A stretch of 43,618 nt of DNA, from positions 1 through 43,618 of the forward strand of contig CALHVP010000030.1 of assembly GCA_938038975.1 (NCBI GenBank). The letters are read 5' to 3'. Below the pieces are notes generated by a model. It was not told the origin of the DNA. It made no database searches and saw only the letters and a list, made by a program, of their open reading frames with translations. Shown here in pieces: positions 17,958-26,231 of the stretch. Within the stretch, counting starts at the first letter, position 1. Every line of letters starts with the position of its first letter. The DNA is from an uncultured Maribacter sp. GTDB taxonomy: Bacteria > Bacteroidota > Bacteroidia > Flavobacteriales > Flavobacteriaceae. Position numbers and translations under genes: made by a program.

Positions 17958-18122
17958 AAACTATAATTCACTTCTGAGAATACATAAAAACAAATAAAAA
18001 AATATTGGAGCAGTACTAACCAAAAGCAACTACTAAACCTTAAGCCAGAAATAAGGGTTTAATTAATAGATAAACATCTATGTTAAACATTTCAAAATAA
18101 TATACCATATCATTTATTAGAG

Positions 18123-18151
18123 CGTTGCTGATAAATAGAAAATCAGCAACG
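18123..18151 (+). promoter_or_regulatory. Perfect hairpin directly before a start codon
   Basis: Arms CGTTGCTGAT (18123-18132) and ATCAGCAACG (18142-18151) form a perfect 10-bp stem with loop AAATAGAAA. The stem ends one base before ATG 18153. No T run follows, so it is not a terminator. It would occlude the initiation region of the downstream mRNA, or could be an operator. The rest of 17958-18152 is AT-rich spacer with no obvious TAnnTTTG box. Confidence 0.65.
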
Positions 18152-18152
18152 T

Positions 18153-18488
18153 ATGAAAAATTATCTTTTATTATTTCTTTTAACTATCAGCCTAATAAGG
18201 GTAGCAAAAGCACAAAAAACAACGGCTGAGAAGTTTCCAAATAACCTGGAGAAAATAAAAGTATTCCCTAATCCTGCAACTACTACGATAACTATTTTGG
18301 GCTTGAAAAACACGCCCAAGGCGTCAATTCTAATTTTTGATATTTATGGAAACTCGGTATTAAGGCATCAATGGGAAGTAAAAAATAGTGCATTGAATAT
18401 ACCAATAGCTAACTTAGATAAAGGTATATATACAGTCACTATTTCATCTAAAGAACAACAAGTTAAAACTAAATTCTATAAACAGTAA
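18153..18488 (+). CDS. Stand-alone T9SS type A sorting-domain protein
   Basis: The product is 111 aa. A signal peptide (about 1-20, ending AKAQ) is followed by only about 15 residues before a type IX secretion C-terminal sorting domain. That domain is seen as KVFPNPATTTITILGL, then ILIFDIYGNSVLRHQW, LDKGIYTVTISSKEQ and a terminal KFYKQ. Sorting domains normally follow a large cargo domain and direct it through the outer membrane to the cell surface. Here there is essentially no cargo. It may be a small secreted peptide, the remnant of a larger gene, or a competitor for the T9SS sorting machinery. A perfect hairpin abuts the start codon and a strong terminator follows. Confidence 0.85.
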   Translation: MKNYLLLFLLTISLIRVAKAQKTTAEKFPNNLEKIKVFPNPATTTITILGLKNTPKASILIFDIYGNSVLRHQWEVKNSALNIPIANLDKGIYTVTISSKEQQVKTKFYKQ

Positions 18489-18518
18489 TACAAATTAAGC
18501 CAAGGCTAGATTTTTCAT

Positions 18519-18557
18519 AAATAAAAAATCCTACCACTCTGGAAGGATTTTTTATTT
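18519..18557. terminator. Bidirectional terminator between convergent genes
   Basis: AAATAAAAAATCCT (18519-18532) and AGGATTTTTTATTT (18544-18557) form a 14-bp perfect stem with an 11-nt loop, giving U-rich 3' sides on both strands. It separates the T9SS protein gene from the lipoprotein gene. Confidence 0.85.
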
Positions 18558-18571
18558 ATTACAATTTTAGA

Positions 18572-19072
18572 CTATCGCCTTACAAAAACCAACTCTCCTG
18601 GCTCATTTACCTCAGGCAATTGTAAACTCTGAGCATCAACAGTCATCGTATCTCCATTAATGCTGACAGATACATTTACAGTTTCGCCATCTTCATTTAA
18701 AAAACTAATCGTTCCGCTACTATATGTATACGTATTGGATACAACCTCAAAATCCGTTGGACAAGGCACTACTAAGCCACCTGCACCAAAGGAAGCTGAA
18801 GATATTGCCTCTGCAACACCATTTTTAGCTTCTGCAGTTAAATCTTCATTAAACGTTAGAGTTATGATATAACAATCGTCATTGGACAACAATTTAAGTA
18901 TCTGACTACCAATTATTGCTTCATCGCTAGCAGAACTTGCATCCACATTTAATTCAGTGGCATCCCAAACTCCAACGATACTATCATTTCCATTATTACT
19001 TTCATCTTTATCAGAACTACACGAAAACATCATTACTGCTAGACATAGGAATCCAATTAATTTACTTTTCAT
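18572..19072 (-). CDS. Lipocalin-like lipoprotein
   Basis: The product is 166 aa. A lipoprotein signal peptide ends in MFSC with Cys18 as the lipidation site, followed by an acidic Ser/Asp/Asn-rich spacer. The mature part begins IVGVWDATELNV, the start usual for the lipocalin-like domains of Bacteroidota lipoproteins (G-x-W), and continues as predicted beta-strands with ITLTFNEDLTA and NTYTYSSGTISFLNEDG. Ligand and role are unknown. It is monocistronic and convergent with the T9SS protein. The acidic residues after Cys18 may act as a surface-export signal, as described for some Bacteroidota lipoproteins, but I cannot confirm that here. Confidence 0.8.
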   Translation of the reverse strand: MKSKLIGFLCLAVMMFSCSSDKDESNNGNDSIVGVWDATELNVDASSASDEAIIGSQILKLLSNDDCYIITLTFNEDLTAEAKNGVAEAISSASFGAGGLVVPCPTDFEVVSNTYTYSSGTISFLNEDGETVNVSVSINGDTMTVDAQSLQLPEVNEPGELVFVRR

Positions 19073-19348
19073 AGTTTAAGCTTTACGTTAACAATTATTT
19101 ATAACGAGATTATACACTTAATATTCTTTTACACAGAATCATTTAGAATATCTAAGCCGCAAAACTACTCTACTAACACCTAAATAATCCTCTAAACAAA
19201 TAAAAATAATTTTAAAGACACATCTACCTAACTAAGTATTTATAGCATATTTTTGATCCCAGAAGTCATACTTAATCTTAATTCCTAAGGTTAAGATAGC
19301 TGTTTCATAAAAAGAATTACAAATTGACAAAAGAAAAAGAAACAACTA
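19073..19348. other. AT-rich intergenic region between the lipoprotein gene and the rplM promoter
   Basis: With the promoter and leader it makes a 355-nt gap between divergent genes. The only structure I see is a weak inverted repeat, ATCTTAA (19275-19281) and TTAAGAT (19291-19297), with no T run. No credible ORF or RNA gene is visible. Confidence 0.45.
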
Positions 19349-19379
19349 TTTGTAATTCAAGTTTATAATTGTACATTTG
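19349..19379 (+). promoter_or_regulatory. Promoter of rplM-rpsI
   Basis: TTTG (19349-19352) lies exactly 19 nt before TACATTTG (19372-19379), a complete Bacteroidota housekeeping promoter. The leader to the GTG start at 19428 is about 42 nt. Confidence 0.85.
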
Positions 19380-19427
19380 CACCCCATTTATCGGGATTGA
19401 GAAGATTAATAGTTAAAAATATTTGTA

Positions 19428-19883
19428 GTGGATACATTAAGTTATAAGACCATATCTGCCAATAAATCCAACGTTACCAAAGCGTGGTTATTGGTTGATG
19501 CAGAAGGAGAAACGCTAGGTCGTTTATCTTCTAAAGTAGCTATTTTATTGAGAGGAAAGCACAAGCCAAGCTTTACTCCGCACGTAGATTGCGGTGATAA
19601 CGTTGTTATCATCAATGCCGAAAAAGTTACCCTTAGTGGAAACAAGTGGTCAGAAAAAACGTATGTACGCTACACTGGTTATCCAGGCGGCCAAAGGTTT
19701 ACGACTGCAAATCAATTATTGGAAAAAAATCCTGCTGGAATAGTAGAAAGAGCTGTTAAAGGTATGTTGCCGAAAAACAGATTAGGTGCTGAACTGTTCA
19801 GAAACCTAAAAGTGTATGCTGGTTCTGAACATGGACAAGAAGCTCAAAAACCAACAGTAGTAAACGTAAAAGATCTTAAGTAA
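19428..19883 (+). CDS. rplM: 50S ribosomal protein L13
   Basis: The product is 151 aa. Translation most likely starts at GTG 19428, because the protein then begins [15 protein letters not shown] as I remember for flavobacterial L13. Family signatures are [39 protein letters not shown] and [10 protein letters not shown]13 is an early assembly protein of the large subunit. The TAA stop overlaps the rpsI ATG by one base (TAATG), so the two are translationally coupled. A full-consensus promoter lies just upstream. Confidence 0.97.
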   Translation: MDTLSYKTISANKSNVTKAWLLVDAEGETLGRLSSKVAILLRGKHKPSFTPHVDCGDNVVIINAEKVTLSGNKWSEKTYVRYTGYPGGQRFTTANQLLEKNPAGIVERAVKGMLPKNRLGAELFRNLKVYAGSEHGQEAQKPTVVNVKDLK

Positions 19884-20269
19884 TGGAAATAATTCACAAA
19901 ATAGGTAGAAGAAAAACAGCTGTTGCTCGTATATATCTTTCTTCAGGTGATGGAAAAGTAACAATAAACAACAAAGACGTTGCTGTTTATTTCCCTACCG
20001 CTACGCTACAATATAAAGTAAATCAACCTTTTGCTCTAACTGACTTAGAAGGTAACTACGACGTAAAAGTAAACGTTTACGGTGGTGGCATCACTGGTCA
20101 AGCAGAGGCTATAAGATTGGCTATTTCTAGAGCACTATGCGAAATAGATGCAGATCACAGAATAGCATTGAAGCCAGAAGGCTTATTAACAAGAGACCCA
20201 AGAATGGTAGAACGTAAGAAATTCGGCCAGAAGAAAGCAAGGAAAAAATTCCAGTTCTCTAAACGTTAA
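19883..20269 (+). CDS. rpsI: 30S ribosomal protein S9
   Basis: The product is 128 aa, normal length. It begins [18 protein letters not shown] and ends in the basic tail [12 protein letters not shown], which reaches the P-site tRNA in the ribosome. [20 protein letters not shown] is the central signature. It overlaps rplM by one base and is followed by a strong terminator, so rplM-rpsI is a two-gene operon separate from rpsB-tsf. Confidence 0.98.
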   Translation: MEIIHKIGRRKTAVARIYLSSGDGKVTINNKDVAVYFPTATLQYKVNQPFALTDLEGNYDVKVNVYGGGITGQAEAIRLAISRALCEIDADHRIALKPEGLLTRDPRMVERKKFGQKKARKKFQFSKR

Positions 20270-20287
20270 TCTCAATTACAAATTTCC

Positions 20288-20325
20288 AGGCGCTCATTAT
20301 CTTATGAGCGCCTAATTTATATTTT
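20288..20325 (+). terminator. Terminator of rplM-rpsI
   Basis: AGGCGCTCAT (20288-20297) and ATGAGCGCCT (20304-20313) form a perfect 10-bp stem with a 6-nt loop, followed by an AATTTATATTTTT tail. Confidence 0.85.
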
Positions 20326-20406
20326 TACTAACAAGTTCATTGAAAGTCCTGAATAAGGACAATTAAACATCTTTTGGTTGTAATTCTAAAAAGCAATCAA
20401 AGGAAC

Positions 20407-20482
20407 ATCCTAAAGCTATGCTATAGGATACATTAGTTTAGCATCTAAATGGTGGAGGCTTCTTGCAACGCGAGATACCACT
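20407..20482 (+). promoter_or_regulatory. Structured leader upstream of rpsB (candidate S2 autoregulatory RNA)
   Basis: Three hairpins are packed into 76 nt. The first is ATCCTAAAGC/GCTATAGGAT (20407-20429) with one A/A mismatch and loop TAT. The second is TTTAG-CAT-CTAAA (20437-20449). The third is nested: GGTGG/CCACT (20451-20455 with 20478-20482) encloses CTTGC-AAC-GCGAG (20462-20474). They lie 41-116 nt before the rpsB ATG in a 253-nt gap, after the rpsI terminator. In Gammaproteobacteria S2 represses its own operon through the rpsB leader. The analogy is inference. I could not identify a full-consensus promoter. Confidence 0.45.
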
Positions 20483-20522
20483 TCACTATTGCTAATTCAT
20501 AAGAACGTAAACTAAATTTAAA

Positions 20523-21647
20523 ATGGCGAAAGTCGAAGTAAAACAATTATTAGAAGCAGGTGTACACTTTGGACACCTTACAAGAAAGTGGAATCCGAAC
20601 ATGGCTCCTTACATCTACATGGAGCGTAACGGTATACACGTTATCAATCTTTACAAAACTGTTGCAAAAATGGACGAAGCCAATGAGGCTTTGAGCAAAA
20701 TTGCAGCATCTGGAAGAAAAATTCTTTTCGTAGCTACAAAAAAACAAGCTAAAGACATTGTTGCTGAAAAAGCAGCTAACGTTAATATGCCATACATTAC
20801 AGAAAGATGGCCTGGTGGAATGCTAACAAATTTTGTTACTATTCGTAAAGCTGTTAAAAAAATGGCGATGATTGATAGAATGAAAAAGGATGGTACCTTC
20901 CTTACTCTTTCTAAAAAAGAACGTTTACAAGTAGACCGTTTACGTGCAAAACTAGAAAAGAATTTAGGTTCTATTTCTGAAATGACACGTTTACCTGGTG
21001 CACTTTTTATTGTTGATACAATGCGTGAGCACATCGCAGTTAAAGAAGCACAAAAATTAAATATTCCAATTTTCGCTATGGTGGATACTAACTCCGACCC
21101 AAGAGATGTTGACTATTTGATTCCTTCAAATGATGATGCTTCAAAGTCAATTGATATCATCATGACTCAAGTTACTAACGCAGTAGCTGAAGGTCTTGCT
21201 GAAAGAAAGTCTGAAAAGAACGAGAAGGAAGAAGCTAAAAAAGAAGCAACAGCTCCTAAAGAAGAGCCAAAAGCAAAAGCGGAACCAAAAACTGCTCCTG
21301 CAAAGGAAGAAGCTCCTGCTCCAAAAGTTGAAGTTGAGGCTGCCAAAGAAGAACCTAAGAAAGAAAAAGCAGCTCCTAAAAAAGCTAAATCTTCTGGTGA
21401 TGATCTTACTAAAGTAGAAGGAATAGGCCCTAAAGCAGCAGAAGCATTAACTAACGCTGGTATGGCTACATTTGCTGATCTTGCAAAAGGTGATGCTGAA
21501 AAAATAAAAGAAGTATTAACAGAAGCTAGTTCTAGAATGGCTCATTTAGACCCAACCTCTTGGCCAAAGCAAGCTCAAATGGCTGCTGATGGTAAATGGG
21601 ATGAGCTAAAAGAGTGGCAAGACAATGTTAAAGGTGGAGTTGAATAA
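20523..21647 (+). CDS. rpsB: 30S ribosomal protein S2 with a C-terminal helix-hairpin-helix extension
   Basis: The product is 374 aa, against about 230-260 for typical S2. Residues 1 to about 225 are a complete S2 (LLEAGVHFGHLTRKWNP, ERWPGGMLTNFVTIRK, FAMVDTNSDPRDVDYLIPSN). A linker of about 70 residues rich in Lys, Glu, Ala and Pro follows. The tail has a helix-hairpin-helix motif (DLTKVEGIGPKAAEALTNAG) and a conserved-looking end with DPTSWPKQAQMAADGKWDEL. From memory, a similar HhH tail occurs on flavobacterial ribosomal protein L21. S2 binds on the 30S back near the mRNA exit; the tail could bind rRNA, mRNA or DNA. It forms a pair with tsf, with a long hairpin in the spacer. Confidence 0.96.
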   Translation: MAKVEVKQLLEAGVHFGHLTRKWNPNMAPYIYMERNGIHVINLYKTVAKMDEANEALSKIAASGRKILFVATKKQAKDIVAEKAANVNMPYITERWPGGMLTNFVTIRKAVKKMAMIDRMKKDGTFLTLSKKERLQVDRLRAKLEKNLGSISEMTRLPGALFIVDTMREHIAVKEAQKLNIPIFAMVDTNSDPRDVDYLIPSNDDASKSIDIIMTQVTNAVAEGLAERKSEKNEKEEAKKEATAPKEEPKAKAEPKTAPAKEEAPAPKVEVEAAKEEPKKEKAAPKKAKSSGDDLTKVEGIGPKAAEALTNAGMATFADLAKGDAEKIKEVLTEASSRMAHLDPTSWPKQAQMAADGKWDELKEWQDNVKGGVE

Positions 21648-21680
21648 ACTTTAAAAATTAAAAGAATACTAAAAATAAAC

Positions 21681-21721
21681 TCCTGCAACTATATGAAAAC
21701 GAGTTTCATACAGTTGCAGGA
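21681..21721 (+). promoter_or_regulatory. Long hairpin in the rpsB-tsf spacer
   Basis: TCCTGCAACT (21681-21690) pairs with AGTTGCAGGA (21712-21721), and TATGAAA (21692-21698) pairs with TTTCATA (21704-21710) across one A/C mismatch, with loop ACGAG. That makes 17 pairs, followed by only TTTAC. The tail is too weak for a full terminator. It may be a partial terminator or a processing/stability element that sets the S2 to EF-Ts ratio. Confidence 0.7.
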
Positions 21722-21742
21722 TTTACAATAAACATTTTGATT

Positions 21743-22708
21743 ATGGCAAAAATTACCGCCGCAGAAGTAAACAAATTAAGAAAAGCCACAGGTGCTGGAA
21801 TGATGGATTGTAAAAACGCCTTAGTAGAAGCTGAAGGTGATTTTGACAAAGCAATCGAAGTACTTCGTAAAAAAGGGCAAAAAGTTGCAGCAAAAAGAGC
21901 TGATAGAGATTCATCAGAAGGTGCTGCAATAGCAAAAATAAACGCAGATAACACAGCAGGTGTTGCAATAGTTTTAGGATGCGAGACAGATTTCGTTGGA
22001 AAAAATGAAAACTTTGTTTCATTAGCTAATGATCTTGCAGAAATCGCATTAAACCATGATACGAAAGATGCATTTTTAGCTGCAGACTTTGGTGGAATGA
22101 CAGTTTCAGAGAAACTAATTGAACAAACTGGTGTTATAGGTGAAAAACTAGAAATCACAGTTTTTGAAAAGTTAGAAGCAACTTACGTTGGATTCTATGT
22201 TCACATTAACAAAATTGCTGCTCTAGTAGGTCTTTCTGCAAAAGTAGATAATGTAGAAGTTTTAGTTAAAGACCTTGCTATGCAAGTAGCTTCAATGGGA
22301 GCTACAACGTTATCTTACAAAGATTTTGATGCTTCTTTTGTAGCATCTGAAACTGAAGCTAGAATTGCTGTTATAGAAAAGGATAACGAAGAATTAGGTC
22401 GTTTAGGCAAAACGCTTAAAAACGTTCCTCAATATATTTCTATGGCGCAGTTAAGCGCAGACGTCATAGCAAAAGCAGAAGAAGATGCTAAGGCACAGCT
22501 TAAAGCAGAAGGGAAACCAGAACAAATCTGGGATAAAATCCTTCCAGGTAAGATGGAACGTTTTATTTCTGACAACACCACTTTAGATCAAGAGCAATGT
22601 CTTTTAGATCAAAACTTCATTAAAGATGAAAAAATGAGTGTTGCTAAATATGTTGAAACATATGGAGACGTTTCTGTGACTGGTTTTAAAAGAGCTACAG
22701 TAGGATAA
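21743..22708 (+). CDS. tsf: Translation elongation factor Ts
   Basis: The product is 321 aa from ATG 21743; an in-frame TTG two codons earlier is rejected. EF-Ts exchanges GDP for GTP on EF-Tu. The N-terminal UBA-like domain has the family signature LRKATGAGMMDCKNALVEA. The core contains GCETDFVGKNENFV, the TDFV motif that inserts into EF-Tu. A C-terminal coiled region carries a Bacteroidota-length insertion, and the protein ends in the DVSVTGFKRATVG type of tail. It lies downstream of rpsB and is probably cotranscribed through the spacer hairpin. A strong terminator follows. Confidence 0.97.
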   Translation: MAKITAAEVNKLRKATGAGMMDCKNALVEAEGDFDKAIEVLRKKGQKVAAKRADRDSSEGAAIAKINADNTAGVAIVLGCETDFVGKNENFVSLANDLAEIALNHDTKDAFLAADFGGMTVSEKLIEQTGVIGEKLEITVFEKLEATYVGFYVHINKIAALVGLSAKVDNVEVLVKDLAMQVASMGATTLSYKDFDASFVASETEARIAVIEKDNEELGRLGKTLKNVPQYISMAQLSADVIAKAEEDAKAQLKAEGKPEQIWDKILPGKMERFISDNTTLDQEQCLLDQNFIKDEKMSVAKYVETYGDVSVTGFKRATVG

Positions 22709-22728
22709 TCCTAAACGAACTCTATTAC

Positions 22729-22766
22729 AAAAAAACCCTTAAGCATATTGCTTAAGGGTTTTTTTT
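22729..22766. terminator. Bidirectional terminator between tsf and the M61 peptidase gene
   Basis: AAAAAAACCCTTAAGC (22729-22744) and GCTTAAGGGTTTTTTT (22750-22765) form a long perfect stem with loop ATATT and flanking A and T runs, so it works on both strands. Confidence 0.92.
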
Positions 22767-22785
22767 GTATCATCAACTTCTATAC

Positions 22786-24657
22786 TTATTCTTTTAACCA
22801 AGCATTCCTTAAATTAGCGAAATCAGCTGAAACTGCCTCTACTGCAATTATCTTATCCATTTTCAAAGTAGGTAAGCCAACTACTCCTTCTAACCTTATG
22901 ATTTGTTCATTACGAATAACCTCTATTTTCACCTTGGTATCTGGAGACCATGCGTAACTGCGAGTTACTATTTGTCGCATAGTTTCTAATGTTACCTCTT
23001 CACCATTAAAAGTCCTAAACACATCACCACCTTGTAAACCTAGGTTTATGAAAAATGAATTCAAATTCATATTATCACGCACAAAAACGTTATTGCCCTC
23101 CTCTTCGTTCACATCAATAAACGCTGTTTGATCATCCAAAAAATACCCAGTTTGTATATCTTCTTGAATCATAGCCAAACCAACCTTTGCAAAGTATTCT
23201 GAATAGTCAATTGGCTGATTACCTATAACATGCTTGTTAAAAAACACACCCACTTCTGGATATGTCATAGCTACGATTTCATCAATTAACATATCATCTT
23301 CAAACGGAGTGTCTTTACCATACTTTTTAGAAAGTTCCTTCATAAGCCAAAGTACTCCTCTCTCACCCTCACTTTTCTCTCTAATCAAAATATCTAACGC
23401 CATATTTATTAATGCTCCCTTTTCATAAACATTCGCATAATTATCTTCATATGGCTCGTCTAAAATATTAGCACTCATTCTTGTAAATGACATGGTATCA
23501 TCAAACGACTTAGCATTAGCAACCTTATCCATGATGCGTTTATAAAACTCAGATTCCTTTATCAATCCTTGTTGAATCTGAAACAGATTGGCAAAATATT
23601 CAGTTGTCCCCTCATACATCCAAAGATGTTTAGACATCTTTGGATTATTAAAATCAAAAAATTGAATTTCCTTTGAATGAATAGTAAGAGGTGTTACTAT
23701 ATGAAAAAATTCATGAGATACTACATCTACCATAGCCTGTTCTAAGCGCTCCTTAGGTAAAGCCTCTGGTAATACAACAACGGCAGAAGTATGATGCTCT
23801 AATGCGCCAAAACCTGCTGCATCTGACTTATCTAAATCTGAAAGATATAAAAGTATAGCGTATTCTTTAGTACTATCAACATCTCCTAGAAAAGCTTTTT
23901 GGGCTATCATCATTTCTTCCATCCGCTCCCTTAAATCAGAAGCCGCATACACTCCATTGGGAGAATAAACACCTAGAGTAACCCGAATATCTTTGATCTG
24001 AAATACTTCTTTGTTTGGTTTCGCATACAGTATGGGATTATCAATTACTTCAAAATACCTATTTGCCACATAACCATCCCATAAAGGATCTGGCTTTCTA
24101 TTAGGCTCCAGAGGCAGTGTAGTTACACCAACAAGATCAGCGGGCTTATGTATTAAAATTGTATAAGGTATTTCCTTAAATCCTTCAAAATACCCAACAA
24201 AACCATGAAGGTTTAATATGAAGTTTTTACCTTCTGATATATTAGTTCCTGCGGGTGAAAAAACCGGCTCCACTTCTTCATTCTCCGTATCGTAAGTATC
24301 GTTCACCCAATAGGTAATTCTATCTAATTTTTTTCCTTCAGGAACCAACCAAGTGTTTTGATCAGTCTTATCCACCTTTAAGACCTTCCCTTCATAATCT
24401 AAAGCGATAAAGTCTTGAATGTACTTTCCATAATTATCAGAGCTATAAGTTCCTGGAACCGTCATAGGAATCTTAAAACTGACATTATTTGCAACAAAGG
24501 CACCAGGATTTATTGACACTTCTACTTTGTCATTCTTTATATTAATTAAATCTAACGAAGCAATAATTGGTACATTCTTTATTGTAATTAGTCTTTTGCT
24601 TGTTCCACAAGCATATACCAATCCTATAATCAAAATATAAAGCACTACCTTTTTCAT
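22786..24657 (-). CDS. M61 family metallopeptidase (glycyl aminopeptidase-like) lipoprotein
   Basis: The product is 623 aa. A lipoprotein signal ends VYAC with Cys17. An N-terminal beta-rich domain covers about residues 30-220. The catalytic domain has the zinc motif HEFFH (near residue 312) and the downstream glutamate in YEGTTEYFANL. A C-terminal PDZ-like domain includes INLGLQGGDVFRTFNGEEV. M61 enzymes release N-terminal glycine or alanine from peptides. Lipidation places this one in the periplasm or at the outer membrane, where it may recycle peptides. It is a single gene, convergent with tsf. All active-site elements look intact. Confidence 0.9.
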   Translation of the reverse strand: MKKVVLYILIIGLVYACGTSKRLITIKNVPIIASLDLINIKNDKVEVSINPGAFVANNVSFKIPMTVPGTYSSDNYGKYIQDFIALDYEGKVLKVDKTDQNTWLVPEGKKLDRITYWVNDTYDTENEEVEPVFSPAGTNISEGKNFILNLHGFVGYFEGFKEIPYTILIHKPADLVGVTTLPLEPNRKPDPLWDGYVANRYFEVIDNPILYAKPNKEVFQIKDIRVTLGVYSPNGVYAASDLRERMEEMMIAQKAFLGDVDSTKEYAILLYLSDLDKSDAAGFGALEHHTSAVVVLPEALPKERLEQAMVDVVSHEFFHIVTPLTIHSKEIQFFDFNNPKMSKHLWMYEGTTEYFANLFQIQQGLIKESEFYKRIMDKVANAKSFDDTMSFTRMSANILDEPYEDNYANVYEKGALINMALDILIREKSEGERGVLWLMKELSKKYGKDTPFEDDMLIDEIVAMTYPEVGVFFNKHVIGNQPIDYSEYFAKVGLAMIQEDIQTGYFLDDQTAFIDVNEEEGNNVFVRDNMNLNSFFINLGLQGGDVFRTFNGEEVTLETMRQIVTRSYAWSPDTKVKIEVIRNEQIIRLEGVVGLPTLKMDKIIAVEAVSADFANLRNAWLKE

Positions 24658-24795
24658 AAATTCATCTGAATTAAAACCTAGTCAAAACCAATACTACGAA
24701 AGATTTAAAAAAGGAAAGTTGTCATTTTAAAAATTAGGATATAATTATGTTTTAACCACAATGAAATGTCTGGTACTCCCATAGATAATTTTCAT

Positions 24796-24803
24796 TATTT
24801 TTG
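24796..24803 (+). promoter_or_regulatory. -7 box of pyrH-frr
   Basis: TATTTTTG is an exact TAnnTTTG match about 20 nt before ATG 24822. It also contains the TTG (24801) that could be mistaken for an earlier start. The -33 element is poor. Confidence 0.55.
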
Positions 24804-24821
24804 TTTCGAAATAAAACAACC

Positions 24822-25529
24822 ATGCACTACAAAAGAATTCTTTTAAAATTAAGCGGCGAAGCTTTAATGGGCGAAAAGCAATACGGAATAGACTCCGAAA
24901 GGCTCAATGAATATGCAAAAGAAATAAAAGAAGTTGTTGAACAAGGTATAGAAATTGCAATAGTAATAGGTGGTGGAAATATTTTTCGAGGTTTAGCAGG
25001 AGCTGCTACGGGAATGGATCGTGTACAAGGTGACCACATGGGCATGCTAGCTACCGTAATTAATGGATTAGCTCTACAAAGTGCGTTAGAAATGCAAGAT
25101 GTACAGACGAGGCTGCAATCTGCAATTAAAATTAACGAAGTAGCAGAACCTTTTATTAGACGTAGGGCTATGCGACATTTAGAAAAAGGGAGAGTAGTTA
25201 TTTTTGGAGGAGGTACTGGTAATCCTTACTTCACTACAGATTCTGCAGCTGTATTAAGAGCAATAGAAATTGAAGCAGATGTAATTCTTAAAGGAACAAG
25301 AGTTGATGGTATTTACACCTCTGATCCAGAAAAAGACAAAACAGCAACGAAGTTTGACACCATTTCTTTTAAAGAAGTTCTTACCAAAGGATTAAAAGTT
25401 ATGGATACAACAGCATTTACTCTAAGCCAGGAAAATGAACTTCCAATCGTTGTATTCGATATGAACAAAAAAGGTAATTTACTAAAGATTGTAAACGGAG
25501 AAACTATAGGTACTACAGTTAATATGTAG
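24822..25529 (+). CDS. pyrH: UMP kinase (uridylate kinase)
   Basis: The product is 235 aa from ATG 24822; the longer frame from TTG 24801 begins inside the promoter. PyrH phosphorylates UMP to UDP with ATP and belongs to the amino acid kinase fold, not the P-loop kinases. Visible signatures are [15 protein letters not shown], the glycine-rich [47 protein letters not shown] and [11 protein letters not shown]. It is normally hexameric and GTP/UTP regulated. It lies 39 nt before frr in the conserved pyrH-frr order. Confidence 0.97.
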   Translation: MHYKRILLKLSGEALMGEKQYGIDSERLNEYAKEIKEVVEQGIEIAIVIGGGNIFRGLAGAATGMDRVQGDHMGMLATVINGLALQSALEMQDVQTRLQSAIKINEVAEPFIRRRAMRHLEKGRVVIFGGGTGNPYFTTDSAAVLRAIEIEADVILKGTRVDGIYTSDPEKDKTATKFDTISFKEVLTKGLKVMDTTAFTLSQENELPIVVFDMNKKGNLLKIVNGETIGTTVNM

Positions 25530-25568
25530 TTTTGGTATAGTTTATGAACTTATTTTATAAATTTTGAT

Positions 25569-26123
25569 ATGAACGAAGAAATAGATTTTATTTTAGATTC
25601 CACTAAGGAAAGCATGGATGCTGCTATTTCCCACTTAGAACGCGAATTTGTAAAAATACGTGCAGGAAAAGCAAGTCCAGTCATGCTGTCTTCAGTAATG
25701 GTAGACTATTATGGTTCGCAAACACCTTTGTCTCAAGTAGCTAATGTAAACACGCCAGATGGACGTACTATTACAGTACAGCCATGGGAAAAAAACATGC
25801 TACAAGAAATTGAAAAGGCAATTATGAATGCAAATCTTGGATTTAATCCTATGAATAATGGAGATTTGATTATCATAAATGTACCGCCTCTAACTGAGGA
25901 GCGCCGTATACAACTTACCAAACAAGCAAAGGCAGAAGCAGAACATGCCAAAGTTGGAATAAGAAGCGCAAGACAAGATGCTAATAAAGAAATAAAAGAT
26001 TTAGACGTTTCTGAAGATTTACAGAAAAATGCTACCGCCGATATACAAACACTTACTGACAAGTATGTAAAGAAAATAGACGATTTCCTTGTTGTTAAGG
26101 AAGCAGAAATAATGAAAGTTTAG
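25569..26123 (+). CDS. frr: Ribosome recycling factor
   Basis: The product is 184 aa, normal length. Signatures are FVKIRAGKASPVMLSSVMVDYYG, VQPWEKNMLQEIEKAI, and in the C-terminal helix LTKQAKAEAEHAKVGIRSAR. The protein splits post-termination ribosomes together with EF-G. It follows pyrH by 39 nt and ends at a strong hairpin terminator. Confidence 0.98.
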   Translation: MNEEIDFILDSTKESMDAAISHLEREFVKIRAGKASPVMLSSVMVDYYGSQTPLSQVANVNTPDGRTITVQPWEKNMLQEIEKAIMNANLGFNPMNNGDLIIINVPPLTEERRIQLTKQAKAEAEHAKVGIRSARQDANKEIKDLDVSEDLQKNATADIQTLTDKYVKKIDDFLVVKEAEIMKV

Positions 26124-26146
26124 CAAAAACATACATATATCCAATG

Positions 26147-26172
26147 AAAGCGGTCTTACGGACCGCTTTTTT
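26147..26172 (+). terminator. Terminator of pyrH-frr
   Basis: AAAGCGGTC (26147-26155) and GACCGCTTT (26161-26169) form a 9-bp stem with loop TTACG and a T run to 26172. Confidence 0.92.
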
Positions 26173-26231
26173 ATTTTAATAAAGCTTCATTTTTTAATGA
26201 GGTCTATCTAGGAACACTTAATCTCATTAGT

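Noticed and set aside
21196-21417. 73-codon Lys/Leu-rich open frame on the plus strand
   Set aside because: It is the shifted frame of the repetitive linker in rpsB.
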